A DNA stretch of 64,000 nucleotides from Virgibacillus_P tibetensis (GTDB lineage: Bacteria > Bacillota > Bacilli > Bacillales > Amphibacillaceae). Position numbers and translations under genes: made by a program. Where the stretch lies: the NCBI RefSeq assembly GCF_036026595.1, contig NZ_JARZFX010000006.1, forward strand, positions 62,001 through 126,000. Reading direction: 5' to 3'. Under the pieces are notes generated by a model. That model was not told the origin of the DNA, made no database searches, and worked only from the letters and a program-made list of their open reading frames with translations. Below, piece after piece: positions 35,149 through 43,802 of the stretch (the stretch's first letter is position 1; each line of letters begins with the position of its first letter).

Positions 35149-35170
35149 ACGTTTGATTAAAAAAAATTGT

Positions 35171-35207
35171 CCAAATGAAGAACGGAGGTTCTTTATTTGG
35201 CTTTTTT
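35171..35207 (+). terminator. Terminator of pyrG
   Basis: ccaaatgaagaac pairs with gttctttatttgg around GGAG (35171-35200), followed by C and six T residues. Confidence 0.9.
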
Positions 35208-35238
35208 CATCCTAAAAGCGATATTTTTGGCAGAGATA

Positions 35239-35268
35239 GAAGGACTTTAGTGGATGAATAGAGAATTA
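35239..35268 (+). promoter_or_regulatory. Sigma-H promoter of spo0F
   Basis: GAAGGACTT at 35239-35247 and AGAGAATTA at 35260-35268, 12 bases apart, match the sigma-H consensus RNAGGAWWW / RNNGAATWW with one mismatch. spo0F is a known sigma-H gene in B. subtilis. Confidence 0.65.
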
Positions 35269-35323
35269 ATATAGGTAATAGGGTAGAAACGTGTGGTTGT
35301 ATGAAGGGGGTAGAGCTCAGTTT

Positions 35324-35686
35324 ATGGGAAAAAAGAAAATACTGGTAGTCGATGATCAACCGGGCATCCGTCTACTGCTGACAGACATACTTATAAGTGA
35401 GGGTTTTCAGGTTTCTACAGCAAATACAGGAAAAGAAGCATTAGATAAAATATATTCTAGATCTTTTGATTTATTAATAATTGATTATAATTTACCGATA
35501 ATTAATGGCATCCAAGTTTTACAACAAATGGAAACAGATAATATACGAACTCCTGCAATACTAATGAGCGGTTTGGCAGAAGATATTATTACCGAAGCAG
35601 AAGAGTATACTATGGTAAAAGAGGTACTAGCTAAGCCATTTAATATTCAGGACATTTGTATAAGTGTCAAATCTTTACTTAACTAA
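35324..35686 (+). CDS. spo0F: Sporulation phosphorelay response regulator Spo0F
   Basis: A 120-residue stand-alone receiver domain that carries phosphate from sporulation kinases to Spo0B. Acidic pocket D10-D11, phospho-acceptor D54 (LLIIDYNLP) and K104 (AKPFNI) are all at the B. subtilis positions, and the KinA/Spo0B-facing DQPGIRLLL helix is conserved. The switch threonine (82) is Ser and His101 is Val, tolerated changes. Start at 35324 is chosen by homology; aggggg lies 14 bases upstream. A sigma-H promoter lies at 35239-35268. Confidence 0.92.
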   Translation: MGKKKILVVDDQPGIRLLLTDILISEGFQVSTANTGKEALDKIYSRSFDLLIIDYNLPIINGIQVLQQMETDNIRTPAILMSGLAEDIITEAEEYTMVKEVLAKPFNIQDICISVKSLLN

Positions 35687-35780
35687 CACCATTGTTGCGA
35701 CTTTAAGCTGTAGTTGGTATTCTTATACTGTAGTTAAATTTTTTAAACAGATGAACGTTTCATCTAGAGGAGGATATCGA

Positions 35781-36644
35781 ATGCCATTAGTATCTATGAA
35801 GGAAATGCTCGAAAAAGGAAAAGAAAATGGTTATGCAGTTGGTCAATTCAATTTAAACAATATGGAATATGCACAGGCTATTCTCCAGGCAGCGGAAGAG
35901 GAAAAGTCTCCGGTTATTCTTGGTGTTTCTGAAGGTGCAGGAAAATATATGGGCGGCTTTAAAGTAGTCGTGGCAATGGTTAAAGCATTGATGGAAGAAT
36001 ACGGAACTACGGTACCCGTAGCGATTCATTTAGATCATGGTTCAAGCTTTGCGAAGTGTGCAGAAGCAATTCATGCTGGATTTACATCAGTTATGATTGA
36101 TGGATCACATTTCCCTCTGGAGCAAAACATATCCCTTACTCAAAAAGTAGTGGAACTGGCACATCTTCACGGTGTTTCTGTTGAAGCAGAACTGGGCCGC
36201 ATCGGTGGGCAAGAGGATGATTTAATTGTTGACGATGCAGAAGCAGCATATGCTATCCCATCTGAATGTGAAAAGCTGGTTAATGAAACAAATGTGGATT
36301 GTTTTGCACCTGCACTAGGATCTGTTCACGGTCCATATAAAGGTGAACCAAATCTTGGTTTTGATCGTATGGAAGAAGTAATGAACCTTGTTGATGTTCC
36401 TTTAGTATTGCATGGTGGTACAGGGATTCCTACAAAGGATATTCAACGTGCGATCTCTTTGGGTACTTCCAAAATCAATGTGAATACAGAGAGTCAAATT
36501 GCACAGGCAAAAGCAGTTCGGGAAGTGCTCAATGAAAAACCGGACATTTATGATCCACGTAAATACTTAGGACCTGGTACAGAGGCAATTAAGGCTACTG
36601 TCAAGGGGAAAATGAAAGAATTTGGTTCTTCCCAACAAGCGTAA
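35781..36644 (+). CDS. fbaA: Fructose-bisphosphate aldolase, class II
   Basis: A 287-residue zinc aldolase of glycolysis and gluconeogenesis. Metal- and substrate-binding blocks are HLDHGSSFAKC (both histidines), VEAELGRIGGQEDD, ALGSVHGPYKGEPNLGF and LVLHGGTGIP. The start codon at 35781 is fixed by an agaggagg ribosome-binding site. It follows spo0F by 94 bases and precedes tal by 41, as in B. subtilis, where the genes form a loose operon. Confidence 0.97.
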   Translation: MPLVSMKEMLEKGKENGYAVGQFNLNNMEYAQAILQAAEEEKSPVILGVSEGAGKYMGGFKVVVAMVKALMEEYGTTVPVAIHLDHGSSFAKCAEAIHAGFTSVMIDGSHFPLEQNISLTQKVVELAHLHGVSVEAELGRIGGQEDDLIVDDAEAAYAIPSECEKLVNETNVDCFAPALGSVHGPYKGEPNLGFDRMEEVMNLVDVPLVLHGGTGIPTKDIQRAISLGTSKINVNTESQIAQAKAVREVLNEKPDIYDPRKYLGPGTEAIKATVKGKMKEFGSSQQA

Positions 36645-36685
36645 TTCAATATGGATATTTTAACAAAGAAAGGAAGTTTACATTA

Positions 36686-37327
36686 ATGAAGTTTTTTATT
36701 GATACTGCAAACATTGAAGAGATTCGTACGGCTAATGCACTTGGAATATTAGCTGGAGTAACCACAAATCCAAGCTTAGTTGCAAAAGAAGGCGTATCTT
36801 TTCATGACCGCCTGCGTGAAATAACAGAAGAAGTATCAGGTTCTGTGAGTGCTGAGGTTATTGCTGAAGATGCAGAAGGTATGATCAGTGAAGGAAAAGA
36901 ACTTGCTGCAATAGCTCCTAACATTACAGTAAAAGTTCCCATGACACTGGAAGGTTTAAAGGCAGTAAAAGAATTAAGTGATCTTAACATTAAAACAAAT
37001 GTTACGTTAATTTTTAATGCTAACCAAGCATTGCTTGCAGCGCGTGCGGGTGCATCCTATGTATCGCCGTTCTTAGGCAGGTTGGATGATATTGGGCACG
37101 ACGGAATGAATTTAATTGCTACCATTGCAGAAATCTTCGACCGTCATGATATCCACTCAGAAATTATAGCTGCATCTATCAGACATCCTTTGCATGTAAT
37201 TGATGCAGCATTAAATGGTGCTCACATTGCAACAATTCCAATGAAGGTAATTGAGCAGCTTGTGAAGCATCCATTAACTGATCAAGGAATTGAAAAGTTC
37301 CTGGCTGACTGGAATAAACAAAAATAA
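36686..37327 (+). CDS. tal: Transaldolase, short (fructose-6-phosphate aldolase-like) type
   Basis: A 213-residue transaldolase of the small family to which B. subtilis YwjH belongs. It has the start FFIDTANIEEIR, GVTTNPSLVAKE, and the Schiff-base lysine in NITVKVPMTLEG, with YVSPFLGRLDDIG downstream. The enzyme moves dihydroxyacetone units in the pentose phosphate pathway. The ribosome-binding site is aaaggaag. Downstream 150 bases hold fragments of dispersed repeats before murAB. Confidence 0.95.
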   Translation: MKFFIDTANIEEIRTANALGILAGVTTNPSLVAKEGVSFHDRLREITEEVSGSVSAEVIAEDAEGMISEGKELAAIAPNITVKVPMTLEGLKAVKELSDLNIKTNVTLIFNANQALLAARAGASYVSPFLGRLDDIGHDGMNLIATIAEIFDRHDIHSEIIAASIRHPLHVIDAALNGAHIATIPMKVIEQLVKHPLTDQGIEKFLADWNKQK

Positions 37328-37479
37328 TTACATGAATTTGGAAGAAATGTATAAACTAAGCCAAAGGCGATAGGGCTATTCAGCAACGAGAAGCATAGGC
37401 AGGGGAAACAGATGAGGACATGCTTTTCACAGGCGCCGGCATTAGTACGACCAGTACGTTAAAAAGTGGGGTTTTCCAA

Positions 37480-38766
37480 ATGCAAAAAATGTTAGTTGAA
37501 GGCGGTCATTTATTACAAGGTAAAGTACGGATCAGTGGAGCCAAAAACAGCGCTGTAGCCTTATTACCAGCGGCAATATTGGCTGATTCTGAAGTAACGA
37601 TTGAGGGGCTTCCAGAAATTTCGGATGTATATACACTGGGTGACCTGCTGGAAGAAATTGGCGGAAATGTTTCCTGGGATGGGCAAACAGTCCATATTAA
37701 CCCAGAAGAAATGATCTCCATGCCATTACCTAATGGAAAAGTGAAGAAGCTTCGTGCATCTTATTACTTTATGGGTGCAATGTTAGGAAAGTTCAACAAA
37801 GCTGTTATCGGCCTTCCTGGAGGTTGTTTTCTGGGTCCTCGCCCAATTGATCAGCATATTAAAGGTTTTGAAGCACTTGGTGCCGAGGTTACGAACGAAC
37901 AAGGTGCGATTTATCTGCGGGCCAAAGAGCTTAGAGGTGCAAGGATCTATTTAGATGTTGTGAGTGTAGGTGCAACCATTAATATTATGCTCGCAGCAGT
38001 AAAGGCCAAAGGGAAAACTGTCATTGAAAATGCTGCTAAAGAGCCAGAGATCATTGATGTAGCAACATTACTTACAAATATGGGCGCTAAAATAAAAGGC
38101 GTGGGGACAGATGTTATCCGAATTGAAGGAGTCACTTCCCTGCATGGCTGTACACACACAATTATTCCGGATCGAATTGAGGCTGGTACGTATGCAATTG
38201 CAGCTGCCGCACAAGGAAAAGAAGTAATAATTGATAATGTGATTTCACAGCATCTGGAGTCACTACTGGCCAAAATGCGTGAAATGGGTGTTTTTATTGA
38301 GGAAAGCGATGAACAGTTACTGATCATACCTAAAAATCCGTTGAAAAGTGTAGATATTAAGACACTGGTATATCCAGGCTTTCCAACAGATCTCCAACAG
38401 CCTTTCACTACTCTTTTAACAAAAGCTGTAAATACAGGAGTGGTATCAGATACAATTTATGCTGCTAGATTAAAGCATATTGACGAACTAAGGCGTATGA
38501 ATGCTATAATAAAAGTGGAAGGCGGATCAGTAATTGTATCCGGCCCTGTTCAACTGGAGGGAGCACGAGTAAAGGCAAGCGACCTTCGAGCAGGAGCATC
38601 ACTTATTATAGCTGGTTTAATGGCTAAAGGAATTACAGAAATAACTGGACTTGAACATATCGACAGAGGTTATGAAAAAATTACAGAGAAATTAACCAAC
38701 CTCGGTGCGAACGTCTGGCGAGAAGAGATGACAGAGAACGAAATAAGTCAATTTCAGAATTCTTAG
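37480..38766 (+). CDS. murAB: UDP-N-acetylglucosamine 1-carboxyvinyltransferase 2
   Basis: A 428-residue EPSP-synthase-fold enzyme for the first committed step of peptidoglycan synthesis, adding enolpyruvate to UDP-GlcNAc. It carries ISGAKNSAVALLPAAIL, the catalytic cysteine in GGCFLGPRPIDQHI (fosfomycin target) and RAGASLIIAGL. Its position between tal and glpX identifies it as the second MurA paralogue (MurAB/MurZ); MurAA in Bacillaceae is in the atp-downstream region. The start at 37480 is chosen by homology; the ribosome-binding site (gtgggg) is weak and the frame is open to 37420. Confidence 0.93.
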   Translation: MQKMLVEGGHLLQGKVRISGAKNSAVALLPAAILADSEVTIEGLPEISDVYTLGDLLEEIGGNVSWDGQTVHINPEEMISMPLPNGKVKKLRASYYFMGAMLGKFNKAVIGLPGGCFLGPRPIDQHIKGFEALGAEVTNEQGAIYLRAKELRGARIYLDVVSVGATINIMLAAVKAKGKTVIENAAKEPEIIDVATLLTNMGAKIKGVGTDVIRIEGVTSLHGCTHTIIPDRIEAGTYAIAAAAQGKEVIIDNVISQHLESLLAKMREMGVFIEESDEQLLIIPKNPLKSVDIKTLVYPGFPTDLQQPFTTLLTKAVNTGVVSDTIYAARLKHIDELRRMNAIIKVEGGSVIVSGPVQLEGARVKASDLRAGASLIIAGLMAKGITEITGLEHIDRGYEKITEKLTNLGANVWREEMTENEISQFQNS

Positions 38767-38771
38767 TCCAT

Positions 38772-38797
38772 GAGCGGGTTGGCTCTATATCCCGCTC
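38772..38797 (+). terminator. Probable terminator after murAB
   Basis: gagcggg (38772-38778) pairs with cccgctc (38791-38797), followed by CTCCTTTC, a weak T-tract. Confidence 0.5.
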
Positions 38798-38863
38798 CTC
38801 CTTTCAAAAAATAAATACTCCTTTTGGGATGAGGATATTTTATAAAAAAAGGGAGAGATTTAC

Positions 38864-39832
38864 ATGGAAAGAAGTCTAACAATGGAATTAGTTCGCGTAA
38901 CTGAGGCAGCAGCATTATCATCAGCCCGCTGGATGGGTAGAGGGAATAAAGAAGAAGCAGATGAAGCTGCAACATCAGCAATGCGTGATGTTTTTGATAC
39001 AATTCCAATGCAAGGAACAGTAGTTATTGGCGAAGGTGAAATGGACGAAGCACCCATGTTATACATAGGTGAGAAGCTTGGTACAGGTAATGGACCAGGG
39101 GTAGACGTAGCCGTTGATCCGCTGGAAGGTACCAGCATCGTTGCTCAAGGCACATGGAATGCATTAGCCGTTATTGCCATTGCTGATGAAAAGACCCTTT
39201 TGCATGCACCAGATATGTATATGCAGAAAATTGCTGTTGGACCTGAAGCGGTAGGTAAGATTGATATCAATGCTACAACACTTGAGAATTTGCAGGCTGT
39301 AGCAAAAGCAAAAAATAAAGCGATAGAAGACGTAGTGGCAGTTGTACTGGATCGTCCACGTCACACAACATTAATTGAAGAAATCCGTGAAGCCGGTGCA
39401 CGTATTAAATTGATTCCTGATGGCGACGTAGCTGGTGCAATTAATACTGCATTTGATGATACAGGTGTGGACATATTGTTTGGCATCGGGGGCGCTCCTG
39501 AGGGAGTTATCTCAGCGGTTGCTCTAAAATGCCTGGGCGGAGAAATCCAAGGCAAGCTGATTCCATCAAATGACGAAGAAATAAAACGTTGTAAAAAAAT
39601 GGGTATAGCTGATATGAATAAGGTATTTTACATGGATGACTTTTGCAGTGGCGATGATGCGATATTTGCTGCATCCGGCGTAACTGATGGTGAACTTCTC
39701 AAAGGGGTTCAGTTTAAAGGTCATAAGGCGACAACCCAAACTGTAGTTATGCGTGCTAAAAGCGGCACCGTCCGTTTTATCGATGGAGAGCACAGTCTCA
39801 AGTTAAAGCCAAACCTCGTATTTAAACCATAA
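38864..39832 (+). CDS. glpX: Class II fructose-1,6-bisphosphatase GlpX
   Basis: A 322-residue metal-dependent phosphatase of gluconeogenesis. Active-site blocks are VVIGEGEMDEAPMLYIGE and VDPLEGTSI, with GRGNKEEADEAATSAMRD upstream and DILFGIGGAPEGVISA for phosphate recognition. The length is normal. The ribosome-binding site is gggagag. With fbaA and tal nearby it forms a sugar-phosphate cluster that is conserved in B. subtilis as ywjI. Confidence 0.95.
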   Translation: MERSLTMELVRVTEAAALSSARWMGRGNKEEADEAATSAMRDVFDTIPMQGTVVIGEGEMDEAPMLYIGEKLGTGNGPGVDVAVDPLEGTSIVAQGTWNALAVIAIADEKTLLHAPDMYMQKIAVGPEAVGKIDINATTLENLQAVAKAKNKAIEDVVAVVLDRPRHTTLIEEIREAGARIKLIPDGDVAGAINTAFDDTGVDILFGIGGAPEGVISAVALKCLGGEIQGKLIPSNDEEIKRCKKMGIADMNKVFYMDDFCSGDDAIFAASGVTDGELLKGVQFKGHKATTQTVVMRAKSGTVRFIDGEHSLKLKPNLVFKP

Positions 39833-40120
39833 CAGCGTATGAAAAGGTCATAATTGGTTAAAGATGAAAATAATTGCTTTCCTAAAAAACAAAAGCGATT
39901 CGATGTTGATTTATCGTAAGAGCAGAAGGAAGTCCACTAGTCGTTGGTCGCTGGTCGATGGAAACATCACATTATTGAAAAGGGAGATCAGCTTTTTCTT
40001 CCTGCGATGTATCTGTTGATGTAGCTTTCCCTGTCCTGTCCGTCGGGGCTGGGCGCAGCTGACAGTGTAGCTTATAAATAAACAGTATAAAATATATACT
40101 TACTTTCCTAAAGAAAAGAA
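39833..40120. other. Non-coding spacer with a repeat fragment
   Basis: No gene is seen. The segment 39902-39960 (tgttgatttatcgtaag ... gaaggaagtccactag) is another copy of the dispersed repeat at 5763-5834 and 32287-32353. Confidence 0.6.
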
Positions 40121-40124
40121 GAAG

Positions 40125-40155
40125 GGAAGCCATTTACAAACTTGGCTTCCTTTTC
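40125..40155 (+). terminator. Terminator upstream of rho
   Basis: ggaagcca (40125-40132) pairs with tggcttcc (40143-40150), followed by TTTTC. Confidence 0.75.
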
Positions 40156-40198
40156 TATTAAACATTTATATAAAAGTATATAAAAAGTAAAAATAGAG

Positions 40199-40227
40199 TT
40201 GAATATTACTAATCAAAAGAGTAATAT
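40199..40227 (+). promoter_or_regulatory. Possible rho promoter
   Basis: TTGAAT (40199-40204), 17 bases, TAATAT (40222-40227). It would give a leader of about 170 bases before rho. Confidence 0.4.
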
Positions 40228-40405
40228 GGTATATGCTTAACACAGAATGATTAACACAACTTCTATTCTAGCTTCTAACATATCTTCATTTCTACAAGGA
40301 CAGACCTTCCATTAAGAAGTGAAATAACTTATCATAATAATGATCATATTAGCGATAAGCTAGCTGATCTTTAAGATGTAAAAACAAATAAGCGTGGTGA
40401 TTCTA

Positions 40406-41692
40406 TTGGCAGCATTAACAATCTCTCATTTGGAAACATTAACATTGAAGGAAATCTATACTTTAGCGAGAGAGTACAAAGTTTCTTATTATGCAAAACT
40501 GACAAAAAGAGAACTTATTTTTTCAATTTTAAAAGCACAAGCAGAAAAAGATGGCTATTTATTCATGGATGGAGTCTTAGAAATAATCCCTTCGGAAGGT
40601 TTTGGTTTTTTACGTCCGATTAACTACTCCCCAAGCGCGGAAGATATTTATATTTCCGCATCCCAAATTCGCCGATTTGATCTGCGAAATGGAGACAAGG
40701 TGTCTGGAAAAGTTCGTCCGCCTAAAGAAAATGAACGATATTATGGTCTGCTGCACGTAGATGCAGTCAATGGGGATGACCCGGAGACCGCTAAAGAGCG
40801 TGTTCATTTTCCAGCATTAACAGCACTATATCCAGACAGACTAATGAAGCTAGAAGACGAAAGTGAAACAAATACATTATCAACAAGAATTATAGATTTG
40901 ATGACACCAGTTGGCTTTGGGCAGCGTGGATTAATTGTTGCCCCGCCCAAGGCTGGTAAAACAATGCTGTTAAAAGATATTGCTAACAGTATTTCGAAAA
41001 ACCATCCAGAAGCAAAATTAATCATTCTGCTGGTTGATGAACGTCCAGAGGAAGTTACAGATATTGAACGATCTGTACATCCCGATGTTGACGTTGTAAG
41101 TTCAACGTTCGACGAGGTACCGGAAAGCCATATTAAAGTTTCAGAGTTAGTACTGGAAAGAGCGATGCGTTTAGTTGAACATAAACGGGATGTCATCATT
41201 CTGATGGACAGTATTACAAGGTTAGCACGTGCCTATAACTTGGTTATACCTCCAAGTGGCCGTACATTATCAGGTGGTATTGACCCAGCAGCATTCCATC
41301 GGCCAAAACGTTTCTTTGGTGCAGCTAGAAACATCGAGGAAGGTGGCAGTTTTACAATTTTGGCCACTGCACTTGTTGATACAGGATCCCGCATGGATGA
41401 TGTTATTTATGAGGAATTCAAAGGTACTGGTAACATGGAACTGCATCTGGATCGTAATCTGGCAGAACGTCGAATCTTCCCGGCAATTGATATTTTACGC
41501 TCCGGGACTCGTAAAGAAGAATTGTTGGTGGAAAAAAATCATCTTGATAAAATTTGGGCCATTCGTAAAACAATGCAGGATTCCAATAATTTCCTTGAGC
41601 GCTTTATGAAACGCTTGAAGGCATCCAAAAATAACAGTGAGTTTTTCCAATTAATGGATGAGGAAATGAAGCGCCGTGGTACAAAGAGTTAA
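40406..41692 (+). CDS. rho: Transcription termination factor Rho
   Basis: A 428-residue hexameric RNA helicase. The N-terminal domain (TLKEIYTLAREYKVSYYAKLTKRELIF), the RNP1-like SEGFGFLRP, the P-loop PPKAGKTMLLKDIA, the Walker B DVIILMDSITRLARAYN and the Q/R loops are seen. The start is taken at the TTG (40406), preceded by ggtga, because the distance to the conserved LKEIY block equals that of B. subtilis Rho; earlier GTG codons at 40394 and 40397 are possible. It sits alone with a long leader. Confidence 0.95.
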   Translation: MAALTISHLETLTLKEIYTLAREYKVSYYAKLTKRELIFSILKAQAEKDGYLFMDGVLEIIPSEGFGFLRPINYSPSAEDIYISASQIRRFDLRNGDKVSGKVRPPKENERYYGLLHVDAVNGDDPETAKERVHFPALTALYPDRLMKLEDESETNTLSTRIIDLMTPVGFGQRGLIVAPPKAGKTMLLKDIANSISKNHPEAKLIILLVDERPEEVTDIERSVHPDVDVVSSTFDEVPESHIKVSELVLERAMRLVEHKRDVIILMDSITRLARAYNLVIPPSGRTLSGGIDPAAFHRPKRFFGAARNIEEGGSFTILATALVDTGSRMDDVIYEEFKGTGNMELHLDRNLAERRIFPAIDILRSGTRKEELLVEKNHLDKIWAIRKTMQDSNNFLERFMKRLKASKNNSEFFQLMDEEMKRRGTKS

Positions 41693-41722
41693 TTCATAGC
41701 AATATTTTTTAAATCGAGGCTA

Positions 41723-41751
41723 TTGCATTCGAAACATGAGACTGTTATAAT
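41723..41751 (+). promoter_or_regulatory. Sigma-A promoter of rpmE2
   Basis: TTGCAT at 41723-41728 and perfect TATAAT at 41746-41751 with a 17-base spacer, 97 bases upstream of the start codon. Confidence 0.75.
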
Positions 41752-41848
41752 CTTTCTATGTGAGTTTTAATAAGGTATTGCACCTATGACGGCTCTTGTA
41801 ATAAACTCTGTTTCTAAAGGACTCAGGGCAAAAAGGAGTGGAAAGAAC

Positions 41849-42094
41849 ATGAAAAAGGATATTCATCCAAGTTACAGAAAAGTAGTATTTCTTGATACAA
41901 GCTCAGACTTTAAATTCTTGAGTGGTTCAACACAAAACTCAGAAGAAACAATTGAGTGGAAAGATGGTAACTCGTACCCATTAATCCGTGTTGAGATCAG
42001 CTCAGATTCTCACCCTTTCTACACAGGTAAACAAAAAGCTGACAAAGTTGGCGGACGTGTAGACCGATTCAAGAAAAAATACGATATGAAATAA
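41849..42094 (+). CDS. rpmE2: 50S ribosomal protein L31 type B
   Basis: An 81-residue L31 protein. It has the type B features: no cysteine at all, so no zinc site, and the sequence MKKDIHPSYRKVVFLDTSS, followed by HPFYTGKQKADKVGGRVDRF. It sits after rho, the place where B. subtilis keeps the zinc-binding type A rpmE; the zinc-free form there is the Zur-controlled YtiA. The start follows a clear aaggagtgg. No Zur box was recognised in the upstream 150 bases. Confidence 0.94.
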   Translation: MKKDIHPSYRKVVFLDTSSDFKFLSGSTQNSEETIEWKDGNSYPLIRVEISSDSHPFYTGKQKADKVGGRVDRFKKKYDMK

Positions 42095-42236
42095 AAGGCT
42101 GAAGCGACTGTTAAGAAGCGGACGCATAAGCAAGGGACCGCAGAACGCCTGTTTTTGGCGTTTGAAGTGTCAATTGCTTATGACGGCAGCTTTTAGGAGC
42201 TGAAGCTGGATTATAAAAGGCTGAAGCGACTGCTTG
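42094..42236. repeat. Hairpin-forming intergenic repeat after rpmE2
   Basis: aaaggctgaagcgactgtt ... gcataagcaa ... ttgcttatga ... ggagctgaagctgg is a divergent relative of the 118-bp repeat at 32110-32227; a second truncated start (aaaggctgaagcgactgc) follows at 42216. Confidence 0.65.
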
Positions 42237-42262
42237 AAGTAGTCGAATAAACCTATTAGAAA

Positions 42263-42298
42263 AAACAGGCAAATTGTCTATACTTTGCCTGTTTTTTT
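42263..42298 (+). terminator. Terminator after rpmE2
   Basis: Perfect 11-base arms aaacaggcaaa (42263-42273) and tttgcctgttt (42284-42294) with a long T-run. Confidence 0.92.
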
Positions 42299-42395
42299 AT
42301 TTTTAAAATAGTAATAAATCAGGTTAATAATTGTAGTTTTAGTGGTAAACTAACCTATATACATAGAAAACAATGTGGAAGGGAGCACCCTGTTC

Positions 42396-43013
42396 ATGTA
42401 TGTAATGAAGCAAAGTGGTTGGGTAGAAGTGATTTGCGGCAGCATGTTCTCCGGGAAATCAGAAGAACTGATCCGCCGTGTTCGCAGAGCAACCTATGGC
42501 AATTTATCTGTACGTGTTTTTAAACCGGCAATCGATAATAGATATGATAAAGAATCCGTTGTATCCCATAACGGGAGTTCAACAATTGCCCGCCCTGTAG
42601 CAAGTTCAAATGAAATCCTCGAACATATCGAAAAAAATATAGATATCATCGGAATAGATGAAGTGCAATTTTTCGATGGAAATATTGTTGATGTTGCGGA
42701 CGATTTGGCAAATCAGGGAATCCGTGTAATTGCAGCTGGTCTGGATACAGACTTCCGCGGGGAGCCATTCGGACCAGTTCCTGAGCTGATGGCGCTCAGT
42801 GAATCTGTAACCAAACTCAACGCTATCTGTCCCGTCTGCGGCTCGCCAGCCAGCAGAACACAACGTCTGATTAACGGCAAGCCAGCATCCTATGATGATC
42901 CCATCATACTTGTCGGTGCCTCCGAGTCCTATGAACCAAGATGCCGGCATCACCATGAGGTACCAAACAAACCCAACAGCCAATCAGTTAAAGGGTTATC
43001 CAATAGCATTTAA
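42396..43013 (+). CDS. tdk: Thymidine kinase
   Basis: A 205-residue type II thymidine kinase of the salvage pathway. The P-loop is GSMFSGKSEELIRR, the lasso domain and zinc-binding residues are in NAICPVCGSPASRTQR and YEPRCRHHHEVP. The start at 42396 (MYVMKQSGW) agrees with the family and has gaaggga upstream; 42405 is an alternative. A hairpin terminator overlaps just after the stop codon. The order rho - rpmE - tdk - prfA is conserved; here a NERD gene and repeats are inserted between tdk and prfA. Confidence 0.95.
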   Translation: MYVMKQSGWVEVICGSMFSGKSEELIRRVRRATYGNLSVRVFKPAIDNRYDKESVVSHNGSSTIARPVASSNEILEHIEKNIDIIGIDEVQFFDGNIVDVADDLANQGIRVIAAGLDTDFRGEPFGPVPELMALSESVTKLNAICPVCGSPASRTQRLINGKPASYDDPIILVGASESYEPRCRHHHEVPNKPNSQSVKGLSNSI

Positions 43014-43039
43014 AAAGAGCGCCTATGGTGCTCTTTTTT
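43014..43039 (+). terminator. Terminator of tdk
   Basis: AAAGAGCGCC (43014-43023) pairs with GGTGCTCTTT (43027-43036) around TAT, then more T residues. Confidence 0.85.
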
Positions 43040-43041
43040 GT

Positions 43042-43712
43042 GTGGTTGAGTTGTGATCGAGTTGTGGCGCGAGGGGTGAAACCGCTTGTAAATAGCTGAA
43101 CGCGGAATAAACTGCAATTATCGCTGAATCCCGAGGGTTGAACGCGGGATAAACGTATGGGAACGCTGAAATAACCTCCTCAACGCTGGATAAACCTCTC
43201 CCATCGCTGAATCCTTCCACAGCAAAGGTATATCATCATTGGGAAGCTACCTAGGCGTAGTACCAGAGCAGATGCCGAACTTTTTGCGTGATCGTGTTGG
43301 AACGCGAGGGGTGAAACCGCTTGTAAATAGCTGAACGCGGAATAAACTGCAATTATCGCTGAATCCCGATGGTTGAACGCGGGATAAACGTATGGGAACG
43401 CTGAAATAATCTTCCCCAACGCTGGAAAAACCTCTTCCATCGCTGAATCCTTCCACAGCAAAGGTATATAAATATTGAAAAATCATCATTGGGAAGCTAC
43501 CTAGGCTAGTACCAGTAACACTGATGTCGAACTTTTTGCGTGGTTGAGTTGTGACGCGAGGGGATAACCCGCTTGAAAATAGCTGAACGCGGAATAAATT
43601 GCAATTATCGCTGAATCCCGAGGGTGAACGCGGGATAAACGTATGGGAACGCTGAAATAACCTCCTCAATGCTGGAAAAACCTCTTCCAACGCTGAATCC
43701 GCCCACAGCAAA
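43042..43712. repeat. Triplicated block of 21-bp-period repeats, locus D
   Basis: Three copies of a 235-252 bp block start near 43042, 43291 and 43543. Inside each, six CGC-core units recur: 43101, 43122, 43143, 43164, 43184, 43205; 43336, 43357, 43378, 43399, 43420, 43441; 43588, 43609, 43629, 43650, 43670 (TGC), 43691. Spacing is 21 bases, three times 20. Copy 2 carries a 17-base insertion relative to copy 1. Units read like aaCGCggAATAAAc or atCGCtGAATcc. Confidence 0.92.
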
Positions 43713-43802
43713 CTTAAATAAATAATATAAAATAAAGGGGAAACTGCCATTTCTGTTGAATTACTATACGTATAAAATAAAATGAAGGTTGTGATAGGTA
43801 CT

